A stretch of DNA of 64,000 nt from Pedobacter cryoconitis (GCA_019352875.1 JAAAFW010000006.1:1519462-1583461); one strand, 5' to 3'; shown: positions 25,413 through 34,888, counted from the first letter of the stretch. The notes: generated by a model from the letters alone, not told the origin. Numbers and translations are program-made.

Positions 25413-26310
25413 ATTTCCAAAGGTTCTCGGGGTATTTTCCGTCCTTAATTAACTGATCTATACTTGCCTGAACAATTGGTTTATCTTCTTTATAAGTGAC
25501 ACCAAACCATTTACTGTCAGTCGGGATGACTTTGAAGTCTGCCGTTTCTGCACTTAAAAGGTTTTCTGCAACCAAAGGAATGAAGAACTCAGATTTAGGA
25601 TTTTCTTTGTTCGCTTCTACAAAATCTCTGAACATTTCTTCTGCGTGTTTAAATACTTCGGGAGTAAAGCCCCAGAAGTTCATAGATACGCGACTTTCAT
25701 ATGGCAAAGGGTATTGTTTTTCGTCTTCCTCGTAAACGATCGCCTCGCCGGCATACATTACCTTCGTTCTTTCTATAATCTCTTCCAGGTAGCCATCTGC
25801 GCTTACTTTGCATACACCTCTTGAGACAGAGCCGAAATCTGACAATGTTTTGCCGATTTCATAACCGACCATCGAGTAATTGCTGGCAGTTACCTCTTCG
25901 GTTAAAAATTTAACCATTTTCTGATAAGCATCCAACCCGTAAAAATCATCTGCATTAATTACGCAGAATGGCTCATTAACTGCATGTCTTGCTGCAAGAA
26001 TCGCGTGGGCAGTACCCCAGGGTTTAGTTCTTTCTATTTCATGATCTATTCCATATTGCTTTAAATCAAAATTCTGGAAGACGTAATCAACCTCTATTTT
26101 CCCCGCTAACTTAGGATCAAATATGGCTCTAAAGTTCTCTACAAACTCTTCTTTGATGATGAATACAACTTTTCCAAAACCGGCCTGGATGGCATCATAT
26201 ATTGAATAATCAATTATGGTTTCCTGGTTCGGGCCAAAGCCATCAATTTGTTTCATGCTACCATAACGGCTGGCCATACCGGCTGCAAGAATTAATAAGG
26301 TTGGTTTCAT
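25411..26310 (-). CDS. Sugar-phosphate nucleotidyltransferase family protein
   Basis: The protein (299 residues) has a GT-A-type nucleotidyltransferase fold. The N-terminal nucleotide-binding motif is LLILAAGMASRYGSMKQIDG. The conserved KPWGTAHAILAAR and the metal-site region CVINADDFYG follow. Family members activate sugar 1-phosphates with NTP (for example glucose 1-phosphate with UTP or dTTP), feeding polysaccharide or lipid glycosylation. The sugar and nucleotide cannot be told from the sequence. It is convergent to dnaK and monocistronic, with its own terminator. Confidence 0.82.
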   Translation of the reverse strand: MKPTLLILAAGMASRYGSMKQIDGFGPNQETIIDYSIYDAIQAGFGKVVFIIKEEFVENFRAIFDPKLAGKIEVDYVFQNFDLKQYGIDHEIERTKPWGTAHAILAARHAVNEPFCVINADDFYGLDAYQKMVKFLTEEVTASNYSMVGYEIGKTLSDFGSVSRGVCKVSADGYLEEIIERTKVMYAGEAIVYEEDEKQYPLPYESRVSMNFWGFTPEVFKHAEEMFRDFVEANKENPKSEFFIPLVAENLLSAETADFKVIPTDSKWFGVTYKEDKPIVQASIDQLIKDGKYPENLWK

Positions 26311-26522
26311 TTCTTTTTTCTAAGGGTAATTAAGCACCAAAGGTGCTATTCGTATCAATTAATTATAAAATAGGTTTCTTCTGTCCCTGAAACAGTCCAA
26401 TTATCATCGTTCCAGTGTTTGCGCAACTACCTAGCAAAAATTTAACCATTTTCTCGCTCCAAAAAGATGTAAATGTATATTTCTGAAATTTATAATAACC
26501 ATTGCGTTTCGCAGATAAAAAG

Positions 26523-26556
26523 AAAGCGTATCCTGAGCAGAATACGCTTTCTTTAT
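26523..26556 (-). terminator. Intrinsic terminator for the M42 peptidase gene
   Basis: AAAGCGTAT and ATACGCTTT (26523-26551) form a stem; on the minus strand it is followed by CTTTTTATC. It lies 20 nt after the stop of the peptidase gene. Confidence 0.75.
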
Positions 26557-26572
26557 GCACAAAGATAAACTG

Positions 26573-27688
26573 TTATTTATTGTATTTAAAATCGTGGTCT
26601 TTCTTAATATTCAGCAGTGAATGATAAATCAGGTTTATTACGTTATCGACGTCTTCTTTATGGATCATCTCTACTGTTGTATGCATATATCTTAATGGTA
26701 AGGAGATTAATGCAGAAGGAACACCGCCATTAGAATAAGCAAAGGCATCGGTATCAGTTCCTGTAGAACGTGATGAAGCCTGGCGCTGGAATGGAATGTT
26801 ATTTTTCTGAGCAGTTTCAATTAATAGCTTATTCAGGTTGGTCTGTACAGCCGGTGCATAAGACACGACAGGACCTTTACCGCAGGCCAGATCACCCTGG
26901 GTTATTTTATTGATCATTGGTGTGGAAGTATCATGCGTCACGTCTGTGATTATAGCTACATCTGGCTTAATACGGTGGGCAATCATTTCAGCACCTCTCA
27001 AACCGATCTCTTCCTGTACAGAATTGACAATGTACAGTCCGAACGGTAATTTTTGCTTGTTCTCTTTCAGTAAACGGGCTACCTCAGCGATCATAAAACC
27101 ACCTGCACGGTTATCTAATGCACGGCCGACATAATATCTGTCATTCAGGACCATAAATTCATCTTCGTATGTAATTACACAACCAACATGAATTCCCAGG
27201 TTTTCCACTTCTTCTTTTGAAGTGCAGCCACAGTCCAGAAAAATATTTTTTAGAGCCGGAGCTTCTTCTTTTTCGCCTGCACCACGTGTGTGGATCGCCG
27301 GCCATCCGAATACTGCTTTAACCAGCCCGTTTTCAGTATGAATATTAACTCTTTTAGAAGGCGCGATCTGATGATCAGACCCACCATTACGGATCACATA
27401 AATAAGACCATCACTGGTAATATAATTAACGAACCAGGAAATTTCATCAGCATGTGCTTCAATTACTACTTTATAAGTCGCTTTAGGATTGATTACACCT
27501 ACAGCAGTTCCATAGTTATCTATAAAACTCTCATCAATATATGGTTTCAGATAATCCAGCCAAAGCTTTTGACCTGGATATTCAAAACCGGTAGGGGATG
27601 GGTTATTGATGTATTCTTCAAAAAACTGCAGTGATTTTTTATTGACTACAGCAACGTGTTGCGGTTTCTCGTCTTTCTTTTTAGCCAT
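26573..27688 (-). CDS. M42 family metallopeptidase (glutamyl aminopeptidase / cellulase M-like)
   Basis: The protein has 371 residues. M42 enzymes are large dinuclear-zinc aminopeptidases acting in the cytoplasm on short peptides. Seen are the first metal His (VIEAHADEIS, about residue 79), the bridging Asp in GRALDNRAGGF (about 190), the catalytic Glu pair in SVQEEIGLRGAE, an Asp in IITDVTHDTS and the last His in RYMHTTVEMIHKEDV. It was once misnamed endoglucanase. No leader peptide is present. A good promoter lies immediately upstream. Confidence 0.93.
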   Translation of the reverse strand: MAKKKDEKPQHVAVVNKKSLQFFEEYINNPSPTGFEYPGQKLWLDYLKPYIDESFIDNYGTAVGVINPKATYKVVIEAHADEISWFVNYITSDGLIYVIRNGGSDHQIAPSKRVNIHTENGLVKAVFGWPAIHTRGAGEKEEAPALKNIFLDCGCTSKEEVENLGIHVGCVITYEDEFMVLNDRYYVGRALDNRAGGFMIAEVARLLKENKQKLPFGLYIVNSVQEEIGLRGAEMIAHRIKPDVAIITDVTHDTSTPMINKITQGDLACGKGPVVSYAPAVQTNLNKLLIETAQKNNIPFQRQASSRSTGTDTDAFAYSNGGVPSALISLPLRYMHTTVEMIHKEDVDNVINLIYHSLLNIKKDHDFKYNK

Positions 27689-27709
27689 TATTGTATTTTT
27701 TAATCAGAA

Positions 27710-27739
27710 CAAATATATCAATCAACCATTAAGCATCAA
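27710..27739 (-). promoter_or_regulatory. Promoter of the M42 peptidase gene
   Basis: On the minus strand TTG (27739-27737), a 19-nt spacer and TATATTTG (27717-27710) match the Bacteroidota consensus, 22 nt before the start codon. Confidence 0.7.
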
Positions 27740-27802
27740 GTTTATTATGGAGTTGTAACTCCGTAATGACAAATTTGATCCCAATTTACCGAACGTATCT
27801 TA

Positions 27803-29035
27803 TTACCACCGGTATTGCAGACGCATAGTAAATACGTTATCCCGGATATCGTCCTTATATTTTTCCAATGCTGTGGGTGCATTTTTTACCTGTTCGTTAT
27901 AGACGGTGAGTTTAACACGGGTATTAAACAGATAAGTGAAACCATAACCCAGTGTGGCAAAACGGACATCACCGGCAGTTGTATTGTCAGCTACACCGAT
28001 CTGGTCTTCCGATACTTTTGTATTCGGGTCGTATACATCATAGGCCAGCAATGCTGAAAATCTTGATTTAAGAATCTGCTGTGTAAACCAGATATAGTAT
28101 CCTGAAAAATTCCGGAGATAAAGATCTGTTTGCGGCTGGGTCGAGAAACTGGTACTGGCTTCCGGTCCCTTCACGCCTGATGAAGCCGCGATTCCAGGTT
28201 GTACACCTGCTACATATTCTGCTTTCAGGCCTGACTTACCCAGCGAATGTTCATACTCCAGCTGAACATTCGCTCCGAAGTAGTTTCTTTTAAGGTTTGC
28301 TCCTTTGTTTTCTTCGGCAGTGTTTTTAAGGAAGCCGGTCGTGGAAGCCTTATAGTAGGTATCGGTATTATTTCTCACCGAACCCTTATAAAAAGACCCT
28401 CCGAAGGCTACATTCAATTTTTTTGCAGCCAGACTATCAAACTGAAAATGCAGGTTACCGACTATGTCTTTTCTGGAGTCATAATCTCTGGCAAATAGAC
28501 CAGCTCCGTTAACCACAGCAAAATCAGCGGTCAGGAAATGAAACTGTTTGACAGGGTTTATTGTAATCATTCCACCGATATCCCTTTCCCTGGGCATGAG
28601 GGTCTGGTACACCCGGGGACGTTCCGGGAAATCGCGGTACCCTGAAGAATAAGCAATTGCATAGCCAAACGGTCTGTTAAACAGACCGGCGGTAAATCTG
28701 TAAGCTTTATAATCCGGGTGGTTAAGCTGCAGAAAAGCATCCATAAGCTGAACGCCATTTTGGGTCGCATCAAGTTGGAATACTATACTGGAGTAGGTGT
28801 CTACGCGGTCGACTTTAAGCCTGCCCCTGCGGATCATAAACCGGTTATCGGAATTTTCAGCAAAATCTCCGCCAGAGAATGACGAAATGCCGGGGGTTTG
28901 GGCTTTTTGAAACTGGGTCTGCAGATATCCGGTTATTTTAATATCATGAATATCATAAGAAGAGGGTGCATTATTGTTTTGTGCGAAAACTAATGTTGGG
29001 AATGCAGCCAGGAGACTAAGACAGATTTTTCTCAT
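27803..29035 (-). CDS. Outer-membrane porin, OprO/OprP (phosphate-selective porin) type
   Basis: The protein (410 residues) begins with a signal peptide (MRKICLSLLAAFPTLVFAQ). The mature part is a beta-barrel with alternating hydrophobic strands and aromatic girdles: IKITGYLQTQFQKAQ, FMIRRGRLKVDRV, DAFLQLNHPDYKAYRFTAGL, RPFGYAIAYSSGYRDFPERP, and a C-terminal strand ending FTMRLQYRW with a terminal aromatic residue suited to BAM assembly. It fits the porin O/P family, which often passes phosphate or other anions. Substrate is not provable from sequence. It is divergent from the small protein/SulP/carbonic anhydrase unit, so anion uptake may be a shared theme. Confidence 0.8.
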   Translation of the reverse strand: MRKICLSLLAAFPTLVFAQNNNAPSSYDIHDIKITGYLQTQFQKAQTPGISSFSGGDFAENSDNRFMIRRGRLKVDRVDTYSSIVFQLDATQNGVQLMDAFLQLNHPDYKAYRFTAGLFNRPFGYAIAYSSGYRDFPERPRVYQTLMPRERDIGGMITINPVKQFHFLTADFAVVNGAGLFARDYDSRKDIVGNLHFQFDSLAAKKLNVAFGGSFYKGSVRNNTDTYYKASTTGFLKNTAEENKGANLKRNYFGANVQLEYEHSLGKSGLKAEYVAGVQPGIAASSGVKGPEASTSFSTQPQTDLYLRNFSGYYIWFTQQILKSRFSALLAYDVYDPNTKVSEDQIGVADNTTAGDVRFATLGYGFTYLFNTRVKLTVYNEQVKNAPTALEKYKDDIRDNVFTMRLQYRW

Positions 29036-29221
29036 AATGTATTTGCCATGAAAATGACATATCTGACAAATATCAACAAATCGCTGAAATCCCGACGGAT
29101 TTTGGTATAATTAATGTTCCCTTATACATAATTACATTTTTTTTACCATATTGTTTATTAATCTATATCGATTCTTATTTACATTTGGGGAACACAAAAA
29201 CTATAATGATCAAAATACTCA

Positions 29222-29563
29222 ATGCGCCTTCGTAAATTCCGGTTACATATAGTCATCGTATTTATCAGCATCTTCACCATGAAGATGTTCATTTCTGCAG
29301 CGCCCGTATTTATAGCTCATTTTGATAAAGACCTGATTAACTCCGTAATTTTACAACTGGAGCATGAGCATGCATCAGAGACTGACCACGGAAAGGATAA
29401 AGTGAAGTTTATAGATTATAAACCACTTGAGCCTTATCTGGTTACAACTTTAACACCCCCTTTGCATGATTTTGCATTAACAAATGCATTTTTCGATCAT
29501 TTCAAACGGTATATATCATCTTATTATCCTTCCGTTCCGACACCGCCCCCTAACTGCTGCTAA
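29222..29563 (+). CDS. Small membrane-anchored or secreted protein of unknown function
   Basis: I do not recognise this 113-residue protein. It starts with basic residues and a hydrophobic segment (FRLHIVIVFISIFTMKMFI) that is either a signal peptide or a membrane anchor. A charged His/Glu/Asp stretch follows (LEHEHASETDHGKDKVKF), possibly metal binding. The C-terminus is proline-rich and ends TPPPNCC. It lies 70 nt upstream of the SulP gene on the same strand, with the divergent porin on the other side, so it may belong to the anion-transport unit. The coding call rests on the good frame, signal-like start and spacing. Confidence 0.65.
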   Translation: MRLRKFRLHIVIVFISIFTMKMFISAAPVFIAHFDKDLINSVILQLEHEHASETDHGKDKVKFIDYKPLEPYLVTTLTPPLHDFALTNAFFDHFKRYISSYYPSVPTPPPNCC

Positions 29564-29633
29564 TTTTTTTGAGCTGAGTGTGGTCTCGTTATGACCCATT
29601 CTATCGTGTTTAAGGAATACTTAATATTTTATT

Positions 29634-31241
29634 ATGCAGAACGGAAATTCAATCTTTTCAAGATTAGAAGTGAGGAAATATATCCTTAAAAAAAATTTAA
29701 AACGCGACCTGCCAGCTAGTATAGTTGTCTTTTTAGTCGCTCTCCCTTTATGTCTGGGTATCGCCCTGGCGTCTGGGGTTCCATTATTTGCCGGACTTAT
29801 AACCGGAATTATTGGCGGTATTGTTGTCGCTAGTATCAGTGGATCCCAGTTAAGCGTAAGTGGTCCTGCCGCAGGACTTACTGTAATTGTACTTGGTGCA
29901 GTGGCAGCCTTAGGCAATTATCCGACATTCTTGCTGGCAGTTGTTCTGGCTGGTGTATTTCAGGTCATACTTGGTATGATCAAAGCAGGAACAATAGGTA
30001 ATTATTTTCCATCAAGTGTTATCGAGGGAATGCTGGCCGCGATCGGTATTATTCTGATTATGAAACAGCTTCCCCATGCTCTGGGTGTAGATCTGGATTT
30101 TATAGATGAAAGACTTGTCGCTTCCGGCGGTGCGTCTGTATTCGCCGATTTAAGTGAAGCGATACAGAATATCAATATCCCGGCCTTTGTGATTACGGCA
30201 CTTTCCATCGCTATATTACTACTCTGGCCAAAAGTTAAAAAGCTAAACAGTATACCCGCACCATTAGTAGTAGTCGTGCTGGGGATTGTAGCTGCCATTT
30301 TATTCCAACAATCTGGCCAGTCACTTCGTGCCAGTCAAATGGTAGAAATACCTGTTGTAAGTGGAGCTGGAGAGTTTTTTAGTTTGTTTACGATGCCTGA
30401 TTTTACTGCGATTACCAATATCAAAGTCTGGGAAGTTGCCATCACTATTGCGGTAGTTGCCAGTTTGGAAACTTTACTAAGTATTGAGGCTGTTGATAAG
30501 ATAGACCCAATGAAAAGGACGTCCCCTACTAACAGGGAGCTTGTAGCGCAGGGAATTGGAAATATGGCCAGCGGAATGGTTGGTGGTATCCCGATGACAT
30601 CCGTTATTGTAAGAAGTTCTGCCAATGTGAATGCCGGTGGAAAAACAAAAATGTCGGCTATCTTTCACGGGAGCTGGTTATTGCTTTCTCTTTTATTTAT
30701 ACCCGGTGTACTGAATATGATTCCTCTGGCTTGTTTAGCCGCGATTCTACTCGTTACAGGTTATAAATTGGCAAGAGTTAGTCTTTTCAAACATATGTAT
30801 CATAAAGGATGGGATCAGTTTGTACCGTTCGTGATTACCATTATCGCTGTTTTATTAACAGACTTGCTAAAAGGTGTTGCTGTAGGTATGTTACTTTCTG
30901 TATTTTACCTGCTGCGTACCAATATGAGGAATCCGTATTTTTATAAAATACATCAGGAAGGTGACCATAAGAATCTTAGAATTAAACTTTCTGAAGAAGT
31001 GTCCTTTTTGAATAAGGCTGCCATACAGGTCGTACTTAACAAAATTCCAAAAGAAACCAATGTCATCATTGACGGCGGAAACTCCCGCTATATCCACCCG
31101 GATGTACTGGAAACAATTCACAATTTTAAACATAGTGCTTTCTCAAAAGGTATCCTTGTATCACTGGAAGACATCAAAGACCATTATACAGTACCTATAG
31201 TTGACGACAAGCCTATTCAAAACCTAAAAAACCACAAATAA
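29634..31241 (+). CDS. SulP family inorganic anion transporter
   Basis: The protein has 535 residues. SulP/SLC26 proteins move sulfate, bicarbonate or other anions across the inner membrane. The family signature is in the early helices: LPLCLGIALASGVPLFAGLI and GIIGGIVVASISGSQLSVSG, followed by PAAGLTVIVLG. About 12 to 14 hydrophobic helices end near residue 430. A C-terminal STAS-like domain follows (NKAAIQVVLNKIPKETNVII, HNFKHSAFSKGILVSLEDI). The carbonic anhydrase gene starts one base after the stop, which points to bicarbonate as the substrate, as in BicA-like transporters. That is inference from context. Confidence 0.93.
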   Translation: MQNGNSIFSRLEVRKYILKKNLKRDLPASIVVFLVALPLCLGIALASGVPLFAGLITGIIGGIVVASISGSQLSVSGPAAGLTVIVLGAVAALGNYPTFLLAVVLAGVFQVILGMIKAGTIGNYFPSSVIEGMLAAIGIILIMKQLPHALGVDLDFIDERLVASGGASVFADLSEAIQNINIPAFVITALSIAILLLWPKVKKLNSIPAPLVVVVLGIVAAILFQQSGQSLRASQMVEIPVVSGAGEFFSLFTMPDFTAITNIKVWEVAITIAVVASLETLLSIEAVDKIDPMKRTSPTNRELVAQGIGNMASGMVGGIPMTSVIVRSSANVNAGGKTKMSAIFHGSWLLLSLLFIPGVLNMIPLACLAAILLVTGYKLARVSLFKHMYHKGWDQFVPFVITIIAVLLTDLLKGVAVGMLLSVFYLLRTNMRNPYFYKIHQEGDHKNLRIKLSEEVSFLNKAAIQVVLNKIPKETNVIIDGGNSRYIHPDVLETIHNFKHSAFSKGILVSLEDIKDHYTVPIVDDKPIQNLKNHK

Positions 31242-31242
31242 T

Positions 31243-31914
31243 ATGTGCGCAAAAATCGAACACCACACAAAACATATCACATACGAAGCCCTTTTAGAAG
31301 GAAATAAAGAATGGGTTGCTACAACATTAGCTGAAGATCCTGAATATTTTGCCAGACTTTCGGCAGGACAAAAACCACCTGTATTATGGATCGGATGTTC
31401 AGACAGCAGGGTGCCTGCGAATCAGATCACCAATACCAATCCAGGAGATATTTTCGTACACCGGAATATCGCCAATGTTGTAGTCCACACAGATATGAAC
31501 CTTTTAAGCGTTCTGGATTATGCAGTAAACGTACTGGAAGTTGAGCACGTGATTGTTTGCGGGCATTATGGATGCGGCGGGGTACAGGCTGCTCTTGGCA
31601 ATAAACAATTCGGTATTATCGACAACTGGCTGAGAAATATTAAAGATACTTACCGTCTGCATTATCATGAGCTGGACAGAATCACTGATGATAAAAAACG
31701 TGGCGACCGTCTGGTTGAATTGAATGTTATTGAAGGGGTCTTTAACCTGACTAAAACTTCCATTGTTCAGAATCGCTGGGCAAATGGTAAGAAACTGGGT
31801 ATCCATGGTTGGGTATACAGCCTGGAGACAGGTCTTATTAAAGATCTGAGTGTAACTACAGAGTCGAACGATAATATATCGTCGGTATTCAAGATAGACA
31901 TGAAGACTAAATAG
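31243..31914 (+). CDS. Beta-class carbonic anhydrase
   Basis: The protein (223 residues) interconverts CO2 and bicarbonate with a zinc ion. Zinc ligands are visible as Cys in WIGCSDSRVPAN (with the Asp/Arg dyad), and His and Cys in VIVCGHYGCGGVQAA. The N-terminus lacks a signal peptide, so it is cytoplasmic. It is separated by one base from the SulP gene and likely co-translated. Together they would take up bicarbonate and equilibrate it for carboxylases, or buffer pH. A terminator follows. Confidence 0.96.
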   Translation: MCAKIEHHTKHITYEALLEGNKEWVATTLAEDPEYFARLSAGQKPPVLWIGCSDSRVPANQITNTNPGDIFVHRNIANVVVHTDMNLLSVLDYAVNVLEVEHVIVCGHYGCGGVQAALGNKQFGIIDNWLRNIKDTYRLHYHELDRITDDKKRGDRLVELNVIEGVFNLTKTSIVQNRWANGKKLGIHGWVYSLETGLIKDLSVTTESNDNISSVFKIDMKTK

Positions 31915-31933
31915 AGGAATTGTGTCCCAAATA

Positions 31934-31978
31934 AAAAGCGCCAGCCCTTTTAAGGAGCTGGCGCTTTTGTTTTTTTAT
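31934..31978. terminator. Bidirectional terminator between carbonic anhydrase and pruA
   Basis: AAAAGCGCCAGC (31934-31945) pairs with GCTGGCGCTTTT (31957-31968), followed by a T-rich tract. The A-tract on the other side lets it serve pruA too. Confidence 0.92.
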
Positions 31979-31996
31979 ATAGACCTGGATAATAAA

Positions 31997-33625
31997 TTAA
32001 CCCAGGAAAGGGTAACGGTAATCTTTAGGAGGATCGAAAGATTCCTTAATTGTGCGCGGTGATACCCAGCGTAGTAAGTTGATCATTGATCCTGCTTTGT
32101 CATTTGTTCCCGAACCTCTGGCCCCTCCGAATGGCTGTTGGCCAACAACAGCTCCGGTACATTTATCGTTAATATAGAAGTTGCCGGCCGCATTTCTTAA
32201 AGCGTTGGATGCTTTCTCAATTGCATACCTGTCCTGTGCAATCACAGCTCCGGTCAGCGCATAGATAGAGGTTGAATCAATAGTAGTCAATACTTCATCG
32301 AAAGCTTCATCTTCATAGACGAATACTGTCAGTACCGGACCAAATAGCTCTTCACACATCGTGATATACTTAGGGTCGTCCGTCACTATGACAGTTGGCT
32401 GTATGAAATAGCCTTTAGATTTATCATAATTACCGCCGGCAATAATCTCCACACTGCTGTCAGCTTTTGCACCATCTATATATTTTGCCAGTTTATCAAA
32501 TGAACGTTCATCGATAACTGCATTGATGAAATTACCGAAGTCTTCTGTGCCACCCATTTTAAAGGTCGCAATGTCACGTTGCATCAGTTCTTTAATTGAT
32601 GGCCACAGGCTTTTTGCGATATAAACTCTGGAAGCAGCAGAGCATTTCTGACCCTGGTATTCAAATGCACCACGTAAAATAGCTGTACTTGATACTTCTG
32701 CATCTGCCGAGCCGTGAACCAGTATAAAATCTTTACCACCGGTTTCTCCAACGATCCTCGGGTAGGTTTTATATTTATGAATATTGTTACCAATAGTTTT
32801 CCAGATATTCTGGAATACAGCAGTGGAGCCTGTAAAATGGATTCCTGCAAAGTCTGGGCTGTTAAAGATCACTTCACCAGCTTCAGGGCCATCTACATAA
32901 ACCAGATTGACTACTCCGTCAGGAAGACCCGCTTCACGGAAGATCTCCATAAGAAGATTTGCGGCATAAACTTGTGTGTCTGCAGGCTTCCAAACGACTA
33001 CATTTCCCATCAGGGCTGCAGAAGTTGGCAGGTTGGCAGCAATCGCAGTAAAGTTAAACGGAGTCAAAGCAAAAACAAATCCCTCAAGCGGACGTTGTTC
33101 AACCCTGTTCCAGACACCTTTTGGTGACACAGGAGGTTGCTGCTGGTAGATCTCTGTCATATAGTTTACATTGAAACGCAGAAAGTCAATTAACTCACAT
33201 GCCGAATCAATTTCGGCCTGATAAGCATTTTTAGATTGCCCCAGCATTGTTGCGGCATTCAGTTTATAGCGGTATGGACCTGCGATTAAATCTGCGATTT
33301 TCAGAAATATTGATGCCCGTTGTTCCCAGGCCAGGTTCTCCCACTGAGGTTTAGCTGCAAGTGCAGCATCAATTGCCTGCTGAACATGTGTTTTATCTCC
33401 AATACTGTATTGAGCCAGCAAATGCTGATGATCATGGGGTGGAGTAACTTTCCCTTTTTTATCGGTATGAACAGCTTTTCCCCCAATATACATAGGTATA
33501 TCACCTTCTACCGCACGCGCTTCAGCCAAGGCAGTCTGTAAAAGCTCACGTTCCCTGCTTCCGGGAGCATAGTCCTGAATAGGTTCATTTACAGCTGTTG
33601 GCACATTGAAAAATCCTTTTAACAT
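31997..33625 (-). CDS. pruA: 1-pyrroline-5-carboxylate dehydrogenase (L-glutamate gamma-semialdehyde dehydrogenase)
   Basis: The protein (542 residues) oxidises glutamate semialdehyde to glutamate with NAD+ in proline catabolism. Aldehyde-dehydrogenase motifs are ALTPFNFTAIAANLPTSAAL, VVWKPADTQVY, GSTAVFQNIW (NAD fold), the catalytic Glu in VGETGGKDFILVH and the nucleophile Cys in YQGQKCSAASRVY. The end QQPFGGARGSGTNDKAGS and WVSPRTIKE are typical of the P5CDH branch used by Bacteroidota and eukaryotes. No proline dehydrogenase gene is adjacent, so the two steps are encoded separately. Confidence 0.96.
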   Translation of the reverse strand: MLKGFFNVPTAVNEPIQDYAPGSRERELLQTALAEARAVEGDIPMYIGGKAVHTDKKGKVTPPHDHQHLLAQYSIGDKTHVQQAIDAALAAKPQWENLAWEQRASIFLKIADLIAGPYRYKLNAATMLGQSKNAYQAEIDSACELIDFLRFNVNYMTEIYQQQPPVSPKGVWNRVEQRPLEGFVFALTPFNFTAIAANLPTSAALMGNVVVWKPADTQVYAANLLMEIFREAGLPDGVVNLVYVDGPEAGEVIFNSPDFAGIHFTGSTAVFQNIWKTIGNNIHKYKTYPRIVGETGGKDFILVHGSADAEVSSTAILRGAFEYQGQKCSAASRVYIAKSLWPSIKELMQRDIATFKMGGTEDFGNFINAVIDERSFDKLAKYIDGAKADSSVEIIAGGNYDKSKGYFIQPTVIVTDDPKYITMCEELFGPVLTVFVYEDEAFDEVLTTIDSTSIYALTGAVIAQDRYAIEKASNALRNAAGNFYINDKCTGAVVGQQPFGGARGSGTNDKAGSMINLLRWVSPRTIKESFDPPKDYRYPFLG

Positions 33626-33647
33626 GGTATATAATTTATGAATAGTA

Positions 33648-33655
33648 CAAATATA
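33648..33655 (-). promoter_or_regulatory. Candidate -7 box for pruA
   Basis: TATATTTG on the minus strand, 22 nt before the start codon. No clear -33 TTG at 19-21 nt. Confidence 0.45.
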
Positions 33656-33796
33656 GCTCTTTATTTACCCGGCCATTTAATGCGACCGGCATTATGATAT
33701 TTAGCTAACATTAAATTAAACGCAGAAATTACTACGCTGATTATCCCTTATGGAACATTATAAACACACCAGGTCAATCTTCGCTGAAATAATTCT

Positions 33797-33804
33797 TATT
33801 TTTG
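33797..33804 (+). promoter_or_regulatory. Candidate -7 box very close to the lpxK start
   Basis: TATTTTTG ends 10 nt before ATG 33815. If used, the transcript would start within a few bases of the start codon. No clear -33 element is visible. Confidence 0.4.
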
Positions 33805-33814
33805 ATTCATTCCT

Positions 33815-34888
33815 ATGCTTAAATACCTAAGAATCCTTTTACTACCGTTCTCATTGATCTATGGCCTGGTGGTTTACGTCAGAAATCAGCTTTATAACCT
33901 GGGCGTTTTCCGGTCCACAAAATTTGACCTTCCGGTTATTGTGGTGGGTAACCTTGTCGTGGGAGGTTCAGGGAAGAGTCCCGCGATCGAATACCTGATT
34001 AATCTTTTCCGGGATCGTAAAATTGCGGTACTAAGCCGTGGCTATGGCCGGAAGACCAGGGGATTTATCAGGGCCGGTGCAACAGATACATCCTTAACTA
34101 TTGGTGATGAGCCGCTGCAGTTCTACCATAAATTCCCGCAAGTTACCGTTGCTGTTTGCGAAGACAGGGTGGAAGGCATCCGGAAATTACAGGCAGAACA
34201 CGACCTGATACTGCTTGACGATGCTTTTCAGCACAGAAGCCTGAAACCGGGATTTAGCATCTTACTATTTGATTTTACGCAACTTAAGAAAGTACAGTTA
34301 TTACTACCCGCCGGCAATTTGAGAGAGGCCTTCAGTAGTTACCGCCGGGCTGATTTACTGATGATTACAAAAGTACCGGCCGACGCTACTGCCGCTGAAT
34401 TACAACAAGTCGCAGGGAAATTTGATTCGGAGCATACGGTGTTTTGCTCATCAATTGCTTATCAGCAACCTGTGGGCTTATATGATAATGAAGAATTTCC
34501 GGTTACCCTATTAAAAGATAAAACCATCTTTCTATTGACCGGAATAGCTAATCCTGCCCCTTTACTAACTTATCTACAGCAGTTGGGCAGTACAATAATT
34601 CATCATGACTATCCAGATCATTACCCGTATAAATTTTCCGATTTGCAGCGGTTAAGTGATGCATTTCGGGCTCATCCGGGAAAAGAAAAAATCATCCTCA
34701 CAACAGAAAAGGATGCTCAACGTTTATTTGATGTTACAATCAAAGAATTACTGCTAAATTTGCCTGTATTTTATTTGCCGATCCGTATGGAAATCGGGCA
34801 GGGAAAACAATCTATTTTTGATCAAAAGCTATTAACCTATGTTTCAGACATTACAAGAAACCGTCACTTATATCAATCAAAAAACTAA
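33815..34888 (+). CDS. lpxK: Tetraacyldisaccharide 4'-kinase
   Basis: LpxK (357 residues) phosphorylates the lipid A disaccharide at the inner membrane, a late step of lipid A synthesis. An N-terminal hydrophobic helix (RILLLPFSLIYGLVVYVRN) anchors it. The P-loop is VVGNLVVGGSGKSPAIEYLI, and the Walker B-like region is LILLDDAFQHRSLKPGFSIL. The C-terminal part has ILTTEKDAQRLF. The last 50 nt overlap the start of the purine nucleoside phosphorylase gene in another frame. Confidence 0.95.
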   Translation: MLKYLRILLLPFSLIYGLVVYVRNQLYNLGVFRSTKFDLPVIVVGNLVVGGSGKSPAIEYLINLFRDRKIAVLSRGYGRKTRGFIRAGATDTSLTIGDEPLQFYHKFPQVTVAVCEDRVEGIRKLQAEHDLILLDDAFQHRSLKPGFSILLFDFTQLKKVQLLLPAGNLREAFSSYRRADLLMITKVPADATAAELQQVAGKFDSEHTVFCSSIAYQQPVGLYDNEEFPVTLLKDKTIFLLTGIANPAPLLTYLQQLGSTIIHHDYPDHYPYKFSDLQRLSDAFRAHPGKEKIILTTEKDAQRLFDVTIKELLLNLPVFYLPIRMEIGQGKQSIFDQKLLTYVSDITRNRHLYQSKN

